A stretch of DNA of 44,192 nucleotides from an uncultured Spartobacteria bacterium. GTDB lineage: Bacteria > Verrucomicrobiota > Verrucomicrobiia > Chthoniobacterales > UBA6821. The notes under the pieces are model-generated. The model saw nothing but the letters and a program-made list of their open reading frames with translations. It was not told the DNA's origin and did no database searches. The stretch lies in the NCBI GenBank assembly GCA_903847935.1, contig CAINEX010000073.1:1-44192 (forward strand), in the 5' to 3' direction. This document shows, one piece after another, positions 9,382 through 16,852 of this stretch; position 1 is the stretch's first letter, and every line of letters starts with the position of its first letter. The translations under genes were made by a program, and so were the position numbers.

Positions 9382-10053
9382 ATGAAATACCGTATTCTTT
9401 TGGTTGTGGTTCTAGCGGCAATAACTCTCATTGCAATGCGATTAGCAAGTTCCATCAATACTCCTACTGAAAGCGGAGTGATTATGCAACTACCCACCAC
9501 GATAGATGACTTCACGGGAAATGATATCGAGCCATCGGAGGGGGAGAAAACGATTCTTCCCAAGGATACTGAAATCGTTAAAAAAAGCTATGTGGACTCC
9601 TCGGGTGATCAGCTGATCACATCAATTGTTCTTGCCGGGGCAGAAAAGAGAAGCATTCATCGCCCTGAATTCTGTCTTCCCGCCCAAGGATGGACCATTC
9701 AGAAGGAGAAGGTTGTCCCGATTCCTATGAAAAATGGACAGACATTAAACGTGATGCAGGTCGAGATCACGCGCCCAATCGAGGTGAGGCCGGGTGAGCA
9801 TAAAAACCTGACGAGCTTTTATGTTTATTGGTTTGTAGGTGATGGAGTCACCACACCGTATCATTCGACAAGGATCCTTCTCAATAGCTGGGACCGCGTG
9901 ATGCATCATAAAAATCACCGATGGGCCTACGTTGCTGTGAGCGCGCCTGTGTTGGAGGGATTCAAGCAGGATGGAAAGAACGCCGAGGAAACAAAAAAAA
10001 TGATTAATGAATTTATCGCTGAATTAGAGCCAAGCATTACTAAATCAAATTGA
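9382..10053 (+). CDS. epsI: Exosortase-associated protein EpsI
   Basis: This 223-residue protein is of the EpsI (DUF3485) family that accompanies exosortases in polysaccharide loci. It has an N-terminal membrane anchor (residues 3-22), a linker with TESGVIMQLP and EGEKTILPKDTE, then the family core SIHRPEFCLPAQGWTI (residues 91-105) and FYVYWFVGDGVTTPYHSTR. EpsI is thought to act in the periplasm with EpsH-type exosortases, either in polysaccharide export or in substrate handling; its exact reaction is not established. It lies 40 bp upstream of the exosortase gene, consistent with co-transcription. In many genomes EpsI is fused to the exosortase; here they are separate and epsI comes first. 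Confidence 0.88.
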   Translation: MKYRILLVVVLAAITLIAMRLASSINTPTESGVIMQLPTTIDDFTGNDIEPSEGEKTILPKDTEIVKKSYVDSSGDQLITSIVLAGAEKRSIHRPEFCLPAQGWTIQKEKVVPIPMKNGQTLNVMQVEITRPIEVRPGEHKNLTSFYVYWFVGDGVTTPYHSTRILLNSWDRVMHHKNHRWAYVAVSAPVLEGFKQDGKNAEETKKMINEFIAELEPSITKSN

Positions 10054-10093
10054 AGGAAAGTACTCGTTTTCTACTAGATCAGCCATACTAGAC

Positions 10094-11134
10094 ATGAGCG
10101 CCGTCATTTTGCCCTCGGGAAAAAACAATCAGAGCTTTCCAACCAACCTTTTGGTGGCAGCGACAGCTGTCATAGGATTTACAGCCCTGTTGCTCTCCTT
10201 GCCCTATACCTATGGGTATGACGCTACGGAGCACTCGATAGGGACTTTCATTTGGGGAGTATGGGATCATGGGGAGGACATGAGCCATGGATTCATGGTC
10301 CTGCCCGCAGTTTTCCTCATGATCTATCTCGATAGGGCTCGCTATCTAGCGCTACATACTAGAGCAGGCTGGGGGGGGCTTATTGTACTGGTATTCGGAC
10401 TGTTACTTTACTGGGGAGGTCATGTTGCAGATGTCACTTTTTTTGGGGTGATGAGCATCCTGATTTCATTAGTGGGACTGGTTTGGTGGTTGCTCGGGTG
10501 GGAGTTTCTGAAGGCGATGGCTTTTCCTCTGGCATTCTTGCTCTTTGCCATTCCTATTCCGGGAAGTGATACATTGATAGCCCTTCCGCTCCGTTACCTG
10601 ATGTCGCATCTCGGGGTGATGATTCTCAATCTAATAGGTATTCCCGTGGTGCTTAATGGCACAGGCATCCTCTCGGCGCCTGACCCGGCCCTTGGTCAGT
10701 TGGCCGGGCAAAAGTTTGCGGTCGATGTCGCCAATCCTTGCAGTGGTATTAGATCACTCTTTGCCCTCATGATGGTGGGCGCTCTCTATGCTCACTTCAC
10801 GCTGCAGGGAGCCTGGAAAAAGTGGATTCTCTTCTTATGCACAATCCCACTTGCCGTGCTCGGCAACCTCGCCCGGATTGTGATGCTGACGCTTGGCACC
10901 GTACTCTTCGGGAGTGAGTTTGCCCTAGGCAAAAATCCCCTTGAAAACCCCTCGTGGTTTCACCTAGCAGCTGGGTATCTGGTCTTTCTTATCGCCCTGC
11001 TTGGCATGATGGGCGTGGGAGCTTTGCTAGTTCGCCATAGGAGTTCTGGCTCTAAGAAACAAGGCAATGGTCATAAAATGACTCATCAGGATGCATTCCA
11101 AGATGTTAAGTCCTCCCAGCAGGATCTCTATTAA
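10094..11134 (+). CDS. xrt: Exosortase (EpsH/Xrt family transpeptidase)
   Basis: This 346-residue integral membrane protein has about eight helices and the three invariant exosortase residues: Cys216 in DVANPCSGIRSLFAL, Arg261 in LGNLARIVML and His290 in ENPSWFHLAAGYLVF. Exosortases recognise PEP-CTERM-like C-terminal tails, cleave them at the cytoplasmic membrane and are thought to attach the protein to a glycan or lipid acceptor. I cannot assign the subfamily (XrtA, C, D and so on). No protein in this window ends in a recognisable motif-helix-basic PEP-CTERM tail, so the substrates are encoded elsewhere. The neighbours (epsI upstream, wecG and GT4 genes around) are typical of exosortase/polysaccharide loci. 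Confidence 0.92.
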   Translation: MSAVILPSGKNNQSFPTNLLVAATAVIGFTALLLSLPYTYGYDATEHSIGTFIWGVWDHGEDMSHGFMVLPAVFLMIYLDRARYLALHTRAGWGGLIVLVFGLLLYWGGHVADVTFFGVMSILISLVGLVWWLLGWEFLKAMAFPLAFLLFAIPIPGSDTLIALPLRYLMSHLGVMILNLIGIPVVLNGTGILSAPDPALGQLAGQKFAVDVANPCSGIRSLFALMMVGALYAHFTLQGAWKKWILFLCTIPLAVLGNLARIVMLTLGTVLFGSEFALGKNPLENPSWFHLAAGYLVFLIALLGMMGVGALLVRHRSSGSKKQGNGHKMTHQDAFQDVKSSQQDLY

Positions 11135-11182
11135 TAAGATGGTGGCAATGGATCTTTCCTAAGTTGTCTTTCTGATCCTTTA

Positions 11183-12256
11183 ATGAAGAGGGTAACATTC
11201 TATCTTGCAGACCAGCATCCAGGTAGGGATCGCAGTCTGGGAATAACAGGATATTCTCTGCAACTGCTGGAAGAGTTACAAAAATCTAATCGAGTTAGAT
11301 GCGATGTGGTGAGTTCTAGATCATCGGTCTTGGTTCAAGGGGCAAAATATGAGCTCCCTTTTCGAACAGATTCCCCGATCAAACGTCTCATTGGAGATCA
11401 TCTTCACGGAGCAATTTTCTCCAAGCATGAAATTCTTCATTACCCCAAGGGTTACTTGCCAGCCTTTCTCCCGAAGGGCCCTCTCGTGGCTACAATTCAC
11501 GACACGATTATTCAGCACTACGTTGATTACTACCCTAAAGAACGATCACTTTTAGCTTATGCTTATTGGCTTGCAGTTACAAAACACTCCCTTCGAAAAG
11601 CCAGTCTCATTCTAACGGTTTCAAAGTCAGCAGAAGACGCCATCAAAAGATTCTGTAGTCGATATGCCATTACCACACCAAAAATTCATGTAACTTATGA
11701 GGGGGCTTCCGGAGAAGAATTTGCAGGGACTCTTGGAGAGAAGCAAGACTACTGCTTGGGATTTGCTTCTACTCAGCCTCATAAGAGAACAGAACGGCTT
11801 CTTGAATATTGGAGGCACTTCGAGAGCAAGGAGGGTAATCATCCGAAGCTTTTATTGATCGGAACTCCCAACGATCGTTTAATGGAGCTAGCACTACTCT
11901 GCAAGAGTGTGGAGTGGGTGCAGGCTCCTTCTTTCAATGATCTCGCAAAGCTTCTACGCGCGGCTCGGGGACTGATCTTCCCCTCTGAGATTGAAGGGTT
12001 CGGCCTCCCTGGAGTCGAGGCCTACTATCAGGGAACTCCTGTTGCCTATGTGCGAAATACAGCTGTCGAGGAAGTGCTCTGTCATCCGGATGTAGGGGGG
12101 TTCGATCTGGATGACTTCGATTCATTTCATGCGGCTGTGAATGGAGTCCTCAACATGCCGTCACAATCCGTTGCAAATCATGCGCTCCTTCTGCGTGATA
12201 AGTATTTGTGGAGTAAGGTGGCTGAAAGAACGGTCCAAGCCTACGAGAGCCTCTAA
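11183..12256 (+). CDS. Family 4 glycosyltransferase
   Basis: This 357-residue GT4 enzyme has an acceptor domain with GITGYSLQLLEEL and ATIHDTIIQHYVDYYP. The donor domain has LGFASTQPHKRTERLLEYW and LIFPSEIEGFGLPGVEAYYQG, a clear E-x7-E donor site, then AVEEVLCHPDVGGFDLDD. It begins at ATG 48 bp after the exosortase gene and closes the plus-strand run of the polysaccharide locus. Immediately after its TAA the sequence changes abruptly into purine-rich repeat DNA. Donor and acceptor are unknown. Confidence 0.87.
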   Translation: MKRVTFYLADQHPGRDRSLGITGYSLQLLEELQKSNRVRCDVVSSRSSVLVQGAKYELPFRTDSPIKRLIGDHLHGAIFSKHEILHYPKGYLPAFLPKGPLVATIHDTIIQHYVDYYPKERSLLAYAYWLAVTKHSLRKASLILTVSKSAEDAIKRFCSRYAITTPKIHVTYEGASGEEFAGTLGEKQDYCLGFASTQPHKRTERLLEYWRHFESKEGNHPKLLLIGTPNDRLMELALLCKSVEWVQAPSFNDLAKLLRAARGLIFPSEIEGFGLPGVEAYYQGTPVAYVRNTAVEEVLCHPDVGGFDLDDFDSFHAAVNGVLNMPSQSVANHALLLRDKYLWSKVAERTVQAYESL

Positions 12257-12629
12257 CTCCGCGCCTCAGGCGAGAAGTTAGGGGTTAGAAGATAGGATCG
12301 CCGAAGGCGGGGAGATTGGAGCGCTGAAAGCGCGAGATATAGGAGATAGGATATGGGAGATTGAAGGTGAGAAGATAGAAGATGGGAAATAGTAGATAGG
12401 AGGGGAGGCGAAGGAGGCGCTGATGGCGCCGAAGATGGAAGATAGGAGATAGGAACCAAGCCGTGACCGGCGCAGTAGACTACTGAAGGTGACCCTGAGT
12501 GTAAGCGAGGGACGGCACCGCTTTGCTTCGCAAAGGGCCGTCAAATGTGATCACCAAAGGCGGAGCTGGGCGAGAAGATAGAAGATGGGATATTGGAGGG
12601 AAGTCGAAAGTCGAAAGCTTGCGGTTTCA
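12257..12629. repeat. Composite hairpin/purine-tract intergenic repeat, copy 1
   Basis: The 373-bp gap between the convergent GT4 and gmd genes has no credible gene. It contains GCGCTGAAAGCGC (12321-12333) and GGCGCTGATGGCGCC (12416-12430), two short hairpins each followed by purine-rich text of GATAGGA/GATGGGA type on the plus strand. At 12511-12542 there is a nested inverted repeat: GACGGC pairs with GCCGTC outside, and CTTTGC pairs with GCAAAG around a TTC loop inside. The last part (12603-12620) has GTCGAAAGTCGAAAG, the third block of the repeat family. The minus-strand frames through it are low-complexity (Ser-Pro-Ile-Ser-Tyr-Leu-Leu repeats) and are not treated as genes. Confidence 0.75.
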
Positions 12630-13583
12630 TCAACGTAGATCACCTAGAAGCATGGTGATGATCTGATCAAATTTGTGTTTGGCCTCCCATCCCAGTACTC
12701 GCTTTGCCTTGGCGGGGTTTCCACAGATGTATTCAATATCGGAGGGGCGAAAAAGAGTAGGGTCTGTCTGTACGTGATCCTTCCAGTCGAGACCTAGTTT
12801 CTTAAATGTGAGCTCAACAAAATCCTGAATGGAATGAGACTCGCCGGTGGCAATGACATAATCATCGGGCACTTCTTGTTGTAGCATTAACCACATGGCC
12901 TCAACATAGTCGGGGGCCCATCCCCAATCTCGATAAAAATCAATTTTGCCGAGGTTAAGAGTCTCTTTAGAACCATTGGCAATTCTCAAGGCAGTCAAGA
13001 CGATTTTGCTGGTGACGAAACGCTCCGGTCGTAGTGGAGACTCATGGTTAAAGAGGATGCCCGTGGACGCATGGAGACCATATGCCTCCCTATAATTAGC
13101 CACGGCGTAGTGAGAGGCTGCCTTCGCGGTAGCATAAGGACTACGCGGATGGTAGCGAACATGTTCATCTGCAGGTGTCTTGGTGTTCCCGAAGACTTCA
13201 CTTGAGCCTGCATTATAGAACTTCACTTTCTTCTTCAAGAGACGGATGCACTCTAGAAGATTCATCGTGCCAGTGAGGATGCTATCAAATGTCTCCATGG
13301 GGTAAGTGAAGGACTTGCCCACAGATGTTTGGCCCGCAAGATTATAGATTTCGTCAGCATCAGACCTTTGGAGTGAGGTCAGCACGCTTCGAAAATCCGA
13401 GGCTACCATCGACTCTAGTTTTATCTGCTCCTTGATGCCTAATCTTTTCAGATTACTGAAGTTACTTACTTCGTGGTCTCGTGAGGTGCCGTGAACCTCG
13501 TACCCTTTTTCAAGGAGCAACTTGGCAAGATATGCTCCATCTTGACCGGAGACCCCAATAATCAGTGCTTTGAGTGGTGTCAT
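12630..13583 (-). CDS. gmd: GDP-mannose 4,6-dehydratase
   Basis: The protein is an extended short-chain dehydrogenase that converts GDP-D-mannose to GDP-4-keto-6-deoxy-D-mannose, the precursor of GDP-fucose, GDP-rhamnose and related deoxysugars. It has the NAD(P)-binding IIGVSGQDGAYLAKLLLEKG, the GTSRD specificity segment, EIYNLAGQTSVGKSF, the catalytic NAGSSEVFG and YATAKAASHYAV (Tyr-x3-Lys), and LFNHESPLRPERFVTSKI, all hallmarks of Gmd. I prefer the ATG at 13583 (MTPLKALIIGVSG, about 317 residues); a TTG four codons upstream at 13595 is possible. It is convergent with the GT4 gene and probably supplies a deoxysugar donor for it. The length is slightly short of proteobacterial Gmd (about 370). 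Confidence 0.93.
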   Translation of the reverse strand: MTPLKALIIGVSGQDGAYLAKLLLEKGYEVHGTSRDHEVSNFSNLKRLGIKEQIKLESMVASDFRSVLTSLQRSDADEIYNLAGQTSVGKSFTYPMETFDSILTGTMNLLECIRLLKKKVKFYNAGSSEVFGNTKTPADEHVRYHPRSPYATAKAASHYAVANYREAYGLHASTGILFNHESPLRPERFVTSKIVLTALRIANGSKETLNLGKIDFYRDWGWAPDYVEAMWLMLQQEVPDDYVIATGESHSIQDFVELTFKKLGLDWKDHVQTDPTLFRPSDIEYICGNPAKAKRVLGWEAKHKFDQIITMLLGDLR

Positions 13584-13654
13584 TTTTTCGGCCAAGGTTA
13601 GTTTTTAAGATTTCTAATAAAGTTCCTAATTGGTCCTCGTGTTCTTGTCCATCC

Positions 13655-13745
13655 CCGTCCTGAAAAGCGCGAGACTTAGTCGATAGACGACGGAGAGCGG
13701 TTGAAGGCGCCGTAGATGGGATATAGAAGATGGGAGGAGAGGCGT
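13655..13745. repeat. Partial composite repeat, copy 2
   Basis: This short stretch between gmd and the PAP2 gene carries degenerate pieces of the same family seen at 12257-12629: AAAGCGCGAGA near 13663, then GAAGGCGCCGTAGATGGGAT near 13702 and AGAAGATGGGAGGAGAGG. The complete hairpin is missing; only the 3' arm GGCGCC next to the purine tract remains. The purine-rich strand is again the plus strand although the flanking genes diverge. Confidence 0.55.
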
Positions 13746-13787
13746 TTCTGTTTGTGCGTGAAGACTGATCATTACAAAAAGTAGAGT

Positions 13788-14483
13788 ATGAAGATGTCGC
13801 TGATAACAAAGGTCTGGCTGATCATGCTGCCGCTCATTCTGTGTGCAGTTTTCTTCCTAGATCGTGGGCTAAGCGCCTACCTCTTCCAGAATAGCGTCCC
13901 GAAGAATCTCATGTTCTCGTTGCGGGAAATCTTGCATCTCCCAGCTGACGACCTCTCCTCGGTTCACGCCTCCGTACTGATGCTCGATGTGATCCCGCTC
14001 CTGATTGCCTGTTCGCCGATCGTCCTCTTTGTGGTGGCGATGATGCGGCCTGGTCGTCTGCGTGATTTGATGATGCTGGGTGGGGTGAGTGTGATGGTGG
14101 CCTTCGTGCTGAAGAACGACCTGAAGTGGTTCTTTCATAGGGACTGGCCCTTTCTCTGGACGGCTGATCACGCAAACTGGTACCTGAATCCGGCGCACGG
14201 ATTTCATCTGATGGCGGGGCGGTTTTCCCTGATTGACGATGGGATCGGCGCCTTTCCCTCGGGCCACTCAGCCGTGGCCTTTGCCTTCCTAACTTCGTTC
14301 ATGATGATCTTACCGAGGAGTAGGCCGTTGTGCCTGCTGGCCGGATGTGCTCTCAGCGCCCTGATGGTCCTGCTCTGCTTTCACTTCCTCGGTGATGTGC
14401 TGGCGGGGGCCTTGGTAGGGGTGAGCTGCGCCTTTGCCGTTAGGAAAATTCTAGGGGCGCGTTGCGCCGAAGTTGGGATATAG
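13788..14483 (+). CDS. PAP2-family membrane phosphatase
   Basis: This 231-residue protein has about six membrane helices and the three phosphatase motifs of the PAP2 superfamily: KNDLKWFFHRDWP (K-x6-R-P-like), FPSGHSAVAFAF (PSGH, with the catalytic His) and CFHFLGDVLAGALVG (H-x3-D, the nucleophile His and its Asp). These enzymes remove phosphate from lipid phosphates such as undecaprenyl pyrophosphate or lipid A at the outer face of the inner membrane. A link to polysaccharide carrier recycling is plausible because of the neighbouring locus, but this is inference. It starts at ATG 13788. The 3' end reads straight into repeat DNA (GCGCGTTGCGCCGAAG). Confidence 0.88.
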   Translation: MKMSLITKVWLIMLPLILCAVFFLDRGLSAYLFQNSVPKNLMFSLREILHLPADDLSSVHASVLMLDVIPLLIACSPIVLFVVAMMRPGRLRDLMMLGGVSVMVAFVLKNDLKWFFHRDWPFLWTADHANWYLNPAHGFHLMAGRFSLIDDGIGAFPSGHSAVAFAFLTSFMMILPRSRPLCLLAGCALSALMVLLCFHFLGDVLAGALVGVSCAFAVRKILGARCAEVGI

Positions 14484-14720
14484 GATATGGGAGATAGGAT
14501 ATGGTAGGGGCTGAGAGCTGAGTCGAAGGTCGAAAAGTCGAGGGGCGAGGGAAGCGCTGAAAGCGCAGGATATAGAAGATGGGAAGACGAGGGTCGAAGG
14601 GTCGAAGGTCGAAAAGACGAGGGAGGGCGCTGAACGCGCAGGATATAGAAGATGGGATATAGGAGGGGCTGAGAGCTGAGTCGAAGGGCGAGGGGCGAGC
14701 TAGCTCAATCCCGTATAAGC
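14484..14720. repeat. Composite hairpin/purine-tract intergenic repeat, copy 3
   Basis: The gap between the PAP2 gene and the DUF5615 gene holds two tandem units. Hairpins GCGCTGAAAGCGC (14554-14566) and GCGCTGAACGCGC (14627-14639) are each followed by AGGATATAGAAGATGGGA. Blocks of GGGGCTGAGAGCTGAGTCGAAGG begin near 14507 and 14666, and GGTCGAAAAG-type blocks occur near 14529 and 14608. No gene or promoter could be recognised in it. The order hairpin, purine tract, GTCGA block repeats, which shows it is a modular unit and not random low-complexity DNA. Confidence 0.75.
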
Positions 14721-14736
14721 TAATTTCTGAAGTTTC

Positions 14737-15054
14737 CTAAAAAACGACCTCGATGAAGCTGGAATCTTGCAAGGAATTTATGGCGGAAAGAACTTTGTCA
14801 GGGGAACTCCGAATCGTTGGCCAAGAGGTTGTGGATAGCACGATAATACCTATTTTTCTATGGGCCAGATTCTGTTGATAGCGAAGACTCTTGTCTGTGG
14901 TAATGAGTGCCTCATAACCCTCTCCTTCTGCGGCCGAAATAAGATCTCCGTTGGAGAGTTGTGACCAACCAAGTTCTGATGCGGTATCTATTGAATGTGG
15001 GGATAGCAGTTTACGAAGTGGAACCGGAGTTCCCTGATCAAAGAGAATCCTCAT
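14737..15054 (-). CDS. DUF5615 PIN-like protein (putative toxin)
   Basis: This 105-residue protein starts MRILFDQGTPVPLRKLL, the typical opening of DUF5615 PIN-like proteins, where the first Asp (Asp6) is a candidate metal ligand. Further acidic positions are Asp37 (SNGDLI) and Asp54 (LITTDKSL), matching the D-x-D-type layout of small PIN nucleases. Its start overlaps the end of the upstream DUF433 gene by 4 bp, and DUF433-DUF5615 pairs are a recognised putative type II toxin-antitoxin arrangement. The likely role is an RNase toxin, not demonstrated. The pair is bordered on both sides by the composite repeats. Confidence 0.78.
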   Translation of the reverse strand: MRILFDQGTPVPLRKLLSPHSIDTASELGWSQLSNGDLISAAEGEGYEALITTDKSLRYQQNLAHRKIGIIVLSTTSWPTIRSSPDKVLSAINSLQDSSFIEVVF

Positions 15055-15278
15055 GTCGCTGCAGGAGCGACTAAACTGGCAGAAGCAAATTCAAGCACAG
15101 CCTCGATCTGAGCGCGCTTCACACCTGGGAACCACTCAAGATACTCATCAACGGTGGCCCCATCCTCAAGGTTTTCAAATAGGGAGCTAACGGGAATACG
15201 AGTTCCACGGAAGACCCATGCTCCGCTAACGCGGTCACTTCGCTGCTCCACCGCCGTGCACTCGCTCCATTCTTTCAC
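15051..15278 (-). CDS. DUF433-family antitoxin-like protein
   Basis: The core AWVFRGTRIPVSSLFENLEDGATVDEYLEWFPGVKRAQIEAVLEF is a textbook DUF433 domain: a winged-helix-like fold with an RGTRIPV strand, an LEDGA turn and a WFPGV segment. DUF433 proteins pair with PIN-like DUF5615 partners and are thought to bind DNA and neutralise them. I place the start at GTG 15278, giving VKEWSECTAVEQ..., because family members begin about 25 residues before RGTR. A TTG at 15314 would add 12 residues, but those lie in the edge of the repeat. Neither start has a good Shine-Dalgarno sequence. Confidence 0.78.
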   Translation of the reverse strand: MKEWSECTAVEQRSDRVSGAWVFRGTRIPVSSLFENLEDGATVDEYLEWFPGVKRAQIEAVLEFASASLVAPAAT

Positions 15279-15320
15279 ACAAAGCAGTTTATCACGATCC
15301 TCCCCATGTTGCAAGGTGAC

Positions 15321-15655
15321 GGGGCGCTGAAAGCGCCGAAGATGGGAGATAGGAGATAGGAGATAGGAGATAGGAGATAGGAGATAGGAGATAGGAGATA
15401 GGAGATAGGAGATAGGAGATGGGAGATGGGAGATGGGAGGGGCTGAGTCGAAGGTCGAAAAGTCGAGGGTCGAAGTAGGCGCTGATGGCGCAGGAGATGG
15501 AAGATAGGAGATGAGAGGGGCTGAGAGCTGAGTCGAAGGTCGAAGGCGGCGCTGAAAGCGCAGGATAGAGAAGATAGGAGATAGAATATAGGATATGGGG
15601 ATAGAAGAGGGGAGATAGGATATAGAGGGTGGGGAAGGACGAGGGGTGAGGTGTT
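15321..15655. repeat. Composite hairpin/purine-tract intergenic repeat, copy 4
   Basis: The 382-bp gap before the exonuclease gene is almost entirely repeat. Hairpins occur at 15323-15337 (GGCGCTGAAAGCGCC), 15478-15491 (GGCGCTGATGGCGC) and 15549-15561 (GCGCTGAAAGCGC). Between them lie purine tracts (GATGGGAGAT, AGATAGGAGAT) and GGTCGAAAAGTCGAGGG-type blocks at about 15449, plus a shorter one at about 15535. All three units have the same orientation. No gene is supported; the long minus-strand frame through this region merely translates the repeats. Confidence 0.8.
15344..15434. repeat. Perfect tandem heptamer array, 13 copies of RGGAGAT
   Basis: Thirteen uninterrupted 7-bp units cover 91 bp: one GGGAGAT, ten AGGAGAT, then two GGGAGAT. 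The array sits directly after the hairpin at 15323-15337 inside repeat copy 4. Runs this regular are expected to change copy number by replication slippage. The G-run spacing on the plus strand also allows non-B structures such as triplex or G-quadruplex, which is speculative. The same heptamer occurs singly or in short runs in the other copies. Confidence 0.93.
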
Positions 15656-15696
15656 TAGACTTTTACTTGGTTGCGGGGCGCTTTTAACCTGATGGC

Positions 15697-16794
15697 ATGC
15701 CTCGTCCACGCCTGCTCTTAGTCGATGGGCATTATTATCTCTACCGCTCGTTCTTCGCGATACGTGGGCTAACCAACTCGAGGGGTGAGCCAACCAATGC
15801 GATCTATGGCTTCGTGAAGGCGCTGAGGAGGATGCTTGCCGATCTGAAACCCGATCTGGCGGCGGTGATCTGGGATGCCGGCCTGCCTGAGCGGCGCACC
15901 CAGCTCCAGCCGCAATACAAGCAGCACCGGGATGAGATGCCCGATGATCTGGACATCCAGCAGGAGCCGATCCAAGAGATCGTTCCCCTGCTGGGGGTCG
16001 CGAGCCTCTTTCTTGAGAATACGGAGGCTGATGACCTGATCGCGTCGTACGTGATCGAGGCCCGCAAGCAGGAGATCGAGTGCGTGGTCGCGACCAATGA
16101 CAAGGACATCCTTCAACTTGTCCGTGAAGGGGTTTCGATTTACTCGACGGCAAAGGCCGATGTCGGTGAGGGGAATGGCGGATTCAAGTTGCTAGGGGTG
16201 CCGGAGGTGAAGATGAAGTGGGGCGTGGAACCGGAACTGATCGCCGACGTGCTGGCCTTGACGGGGGATTCCGCAGACAACATCCCAGGTGTGCCCGGGG
16301 TGGGTGGGAAGACGGCGGCAAAATGGATCAACCAGTACGGGTCCCTCGATCATCTCTTAAAGAGCGATGATCTCGATCCCAAGGTGCGTGAGAAGGTGGA
16401 GGCTTCACGTGAGTTGATCGTGGCGAACCGCCAGATGGTAGCTCTCGATCTTGATCTACCACTCCCGATGCCGATCCCGGAAATGAGGGTTGCACCCCGC
16501 TACGCAGAGTTGATCGAGTCGCTCCGGCGATGCGAGTTCCGTTCGCTGACAGCCGAGGTGGAGCGTGAAGCGGCGAGCGTAGGAGCAGGAGCAGGGAGAT
16601 GGGAGATCGGAGATGGGGGGGATACAGGGAGGGGAGTCGAGGGTCCAGGGACGAGAGACGAAAGCAAGAAGCAGAATGCCGGGGAGAGGGGAGTTGAGAA
16701 TCCCTCTGAACGTGAGGGGAGTCCGTTGACGGAGTCTCTTTCCGATCACCTCTTGCCCGTTTCCCAAACCCCGACCCAAGGAGAGCTCTTCTAA
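15697..16794 (+). CDS. 5'-3' exonuclease (DNA polymerase I N-terminal-like / FEN family)
   Basis: The first roughly 290 residues match the 5' nuclease domain of DNA polymerase I as a stand-alone protein: LLLVDGHYYLYRSFFAI, TNAIYGFVKALRRML, VIWDAG, YKQHRDEMPDDL, NTEADDLIASY, VVATNDKDILQLV and the helix-hairpin-helix GDSADNIPGVPGVGGKTAAK. The acidic clusters bind the two metal ions, and the enzyme would remove RNA primers or 5' flaps. The last roughly 70 residues (from AASVGAGAGRWEIGDGG) are unlike the family and are encoded by purine-rich DNA resembling the neighbouring repeat (GGGAGATGGGAGATCGG). I infer repeat intrusion or read-through into repeat DNA. The final GELF may be a preserved native end. 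Confidence 0.9.
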   Translation: MPRPRLLLVDGHYYLYRSFFAIRGLTNSRGEPTNAIYGFVKALRRMLADLKPDLAAVIWDAGLPERRTQLQPQYKQHRDEMPDDLDIQQEPIQEIVPLLGVASLFLENTEADDLIASYVIEARKQEIECVVATNDKDILQLVREGVSIYSTAKADVGEGNGGFKLLGVPEVKMKWGVEPELIADVLALTGDSADNIPGVPGVGGKTAAKWINQYGSLDHLLKSDDLDPKVREKVEASRELIVANRQMVALDLDLPLPMPIPEMRVAPRYAELIESLRRCEFRSLTAEVEREAASVGAGAGRWEIGDGGDTGRGVEGPGTRDESKKQNAGERGVENPSEREGSPLTESLSDHLLPVSQTPTQGELF

Positions 16795-16812
16795 ATGGAT
16801 TCTCTCGAATCA

Positions 16813-16852
16813 TTGACGTCGAGAGCTTCATGATATAAATATCTATCATGAA
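16813..16852 (+). promoter_or_regulatory. Promoter with 9-bp inverted repeat overlapping the antitoxin start
   Basis: TTCATGATA (16827-16835) and TATCATGAA (16844-16852) form a perfect 9-bp inverted repeat with an 8-bp AT-rich centre. A TTGACG (16813-16818) followed by TATAAA/TAAATA (16834-16841) gives a plausible sigma70-type promoter inside it. The right arm contains the ATG of the Phd-like antitoxin, and no Shine-Dalgarno is visible. The natural reading is an autoregulatory operator bound by the antitoxin, with a very short or leaderless transcript. The inverted repeat is seen directly; promoter and function are inferred. Confidence 0.6.

Noticed and set aside
12253-12544. Two overlapping minus-strand frames in repeat copy 1
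   Set aside because: Low-complexity Ser/Pro/Leu text from the repeat, with no ribosome binding site or recognisable domain.
15301-15440. CRISPR array
   Set aside because: The repeats are contiguous 7-mers without spacers, and no cas genes occur in the window.
15275-16153. A 292-codon minus-strand frame rich in Ser-Pro-Ile-Ser-Tyr-Leu-Leu repeats
   Set aside because: It is the translation of the purine repeat array on the opposite strand and continues antisense through the exonuclease gene; it has no family match that I can see and no start signal.
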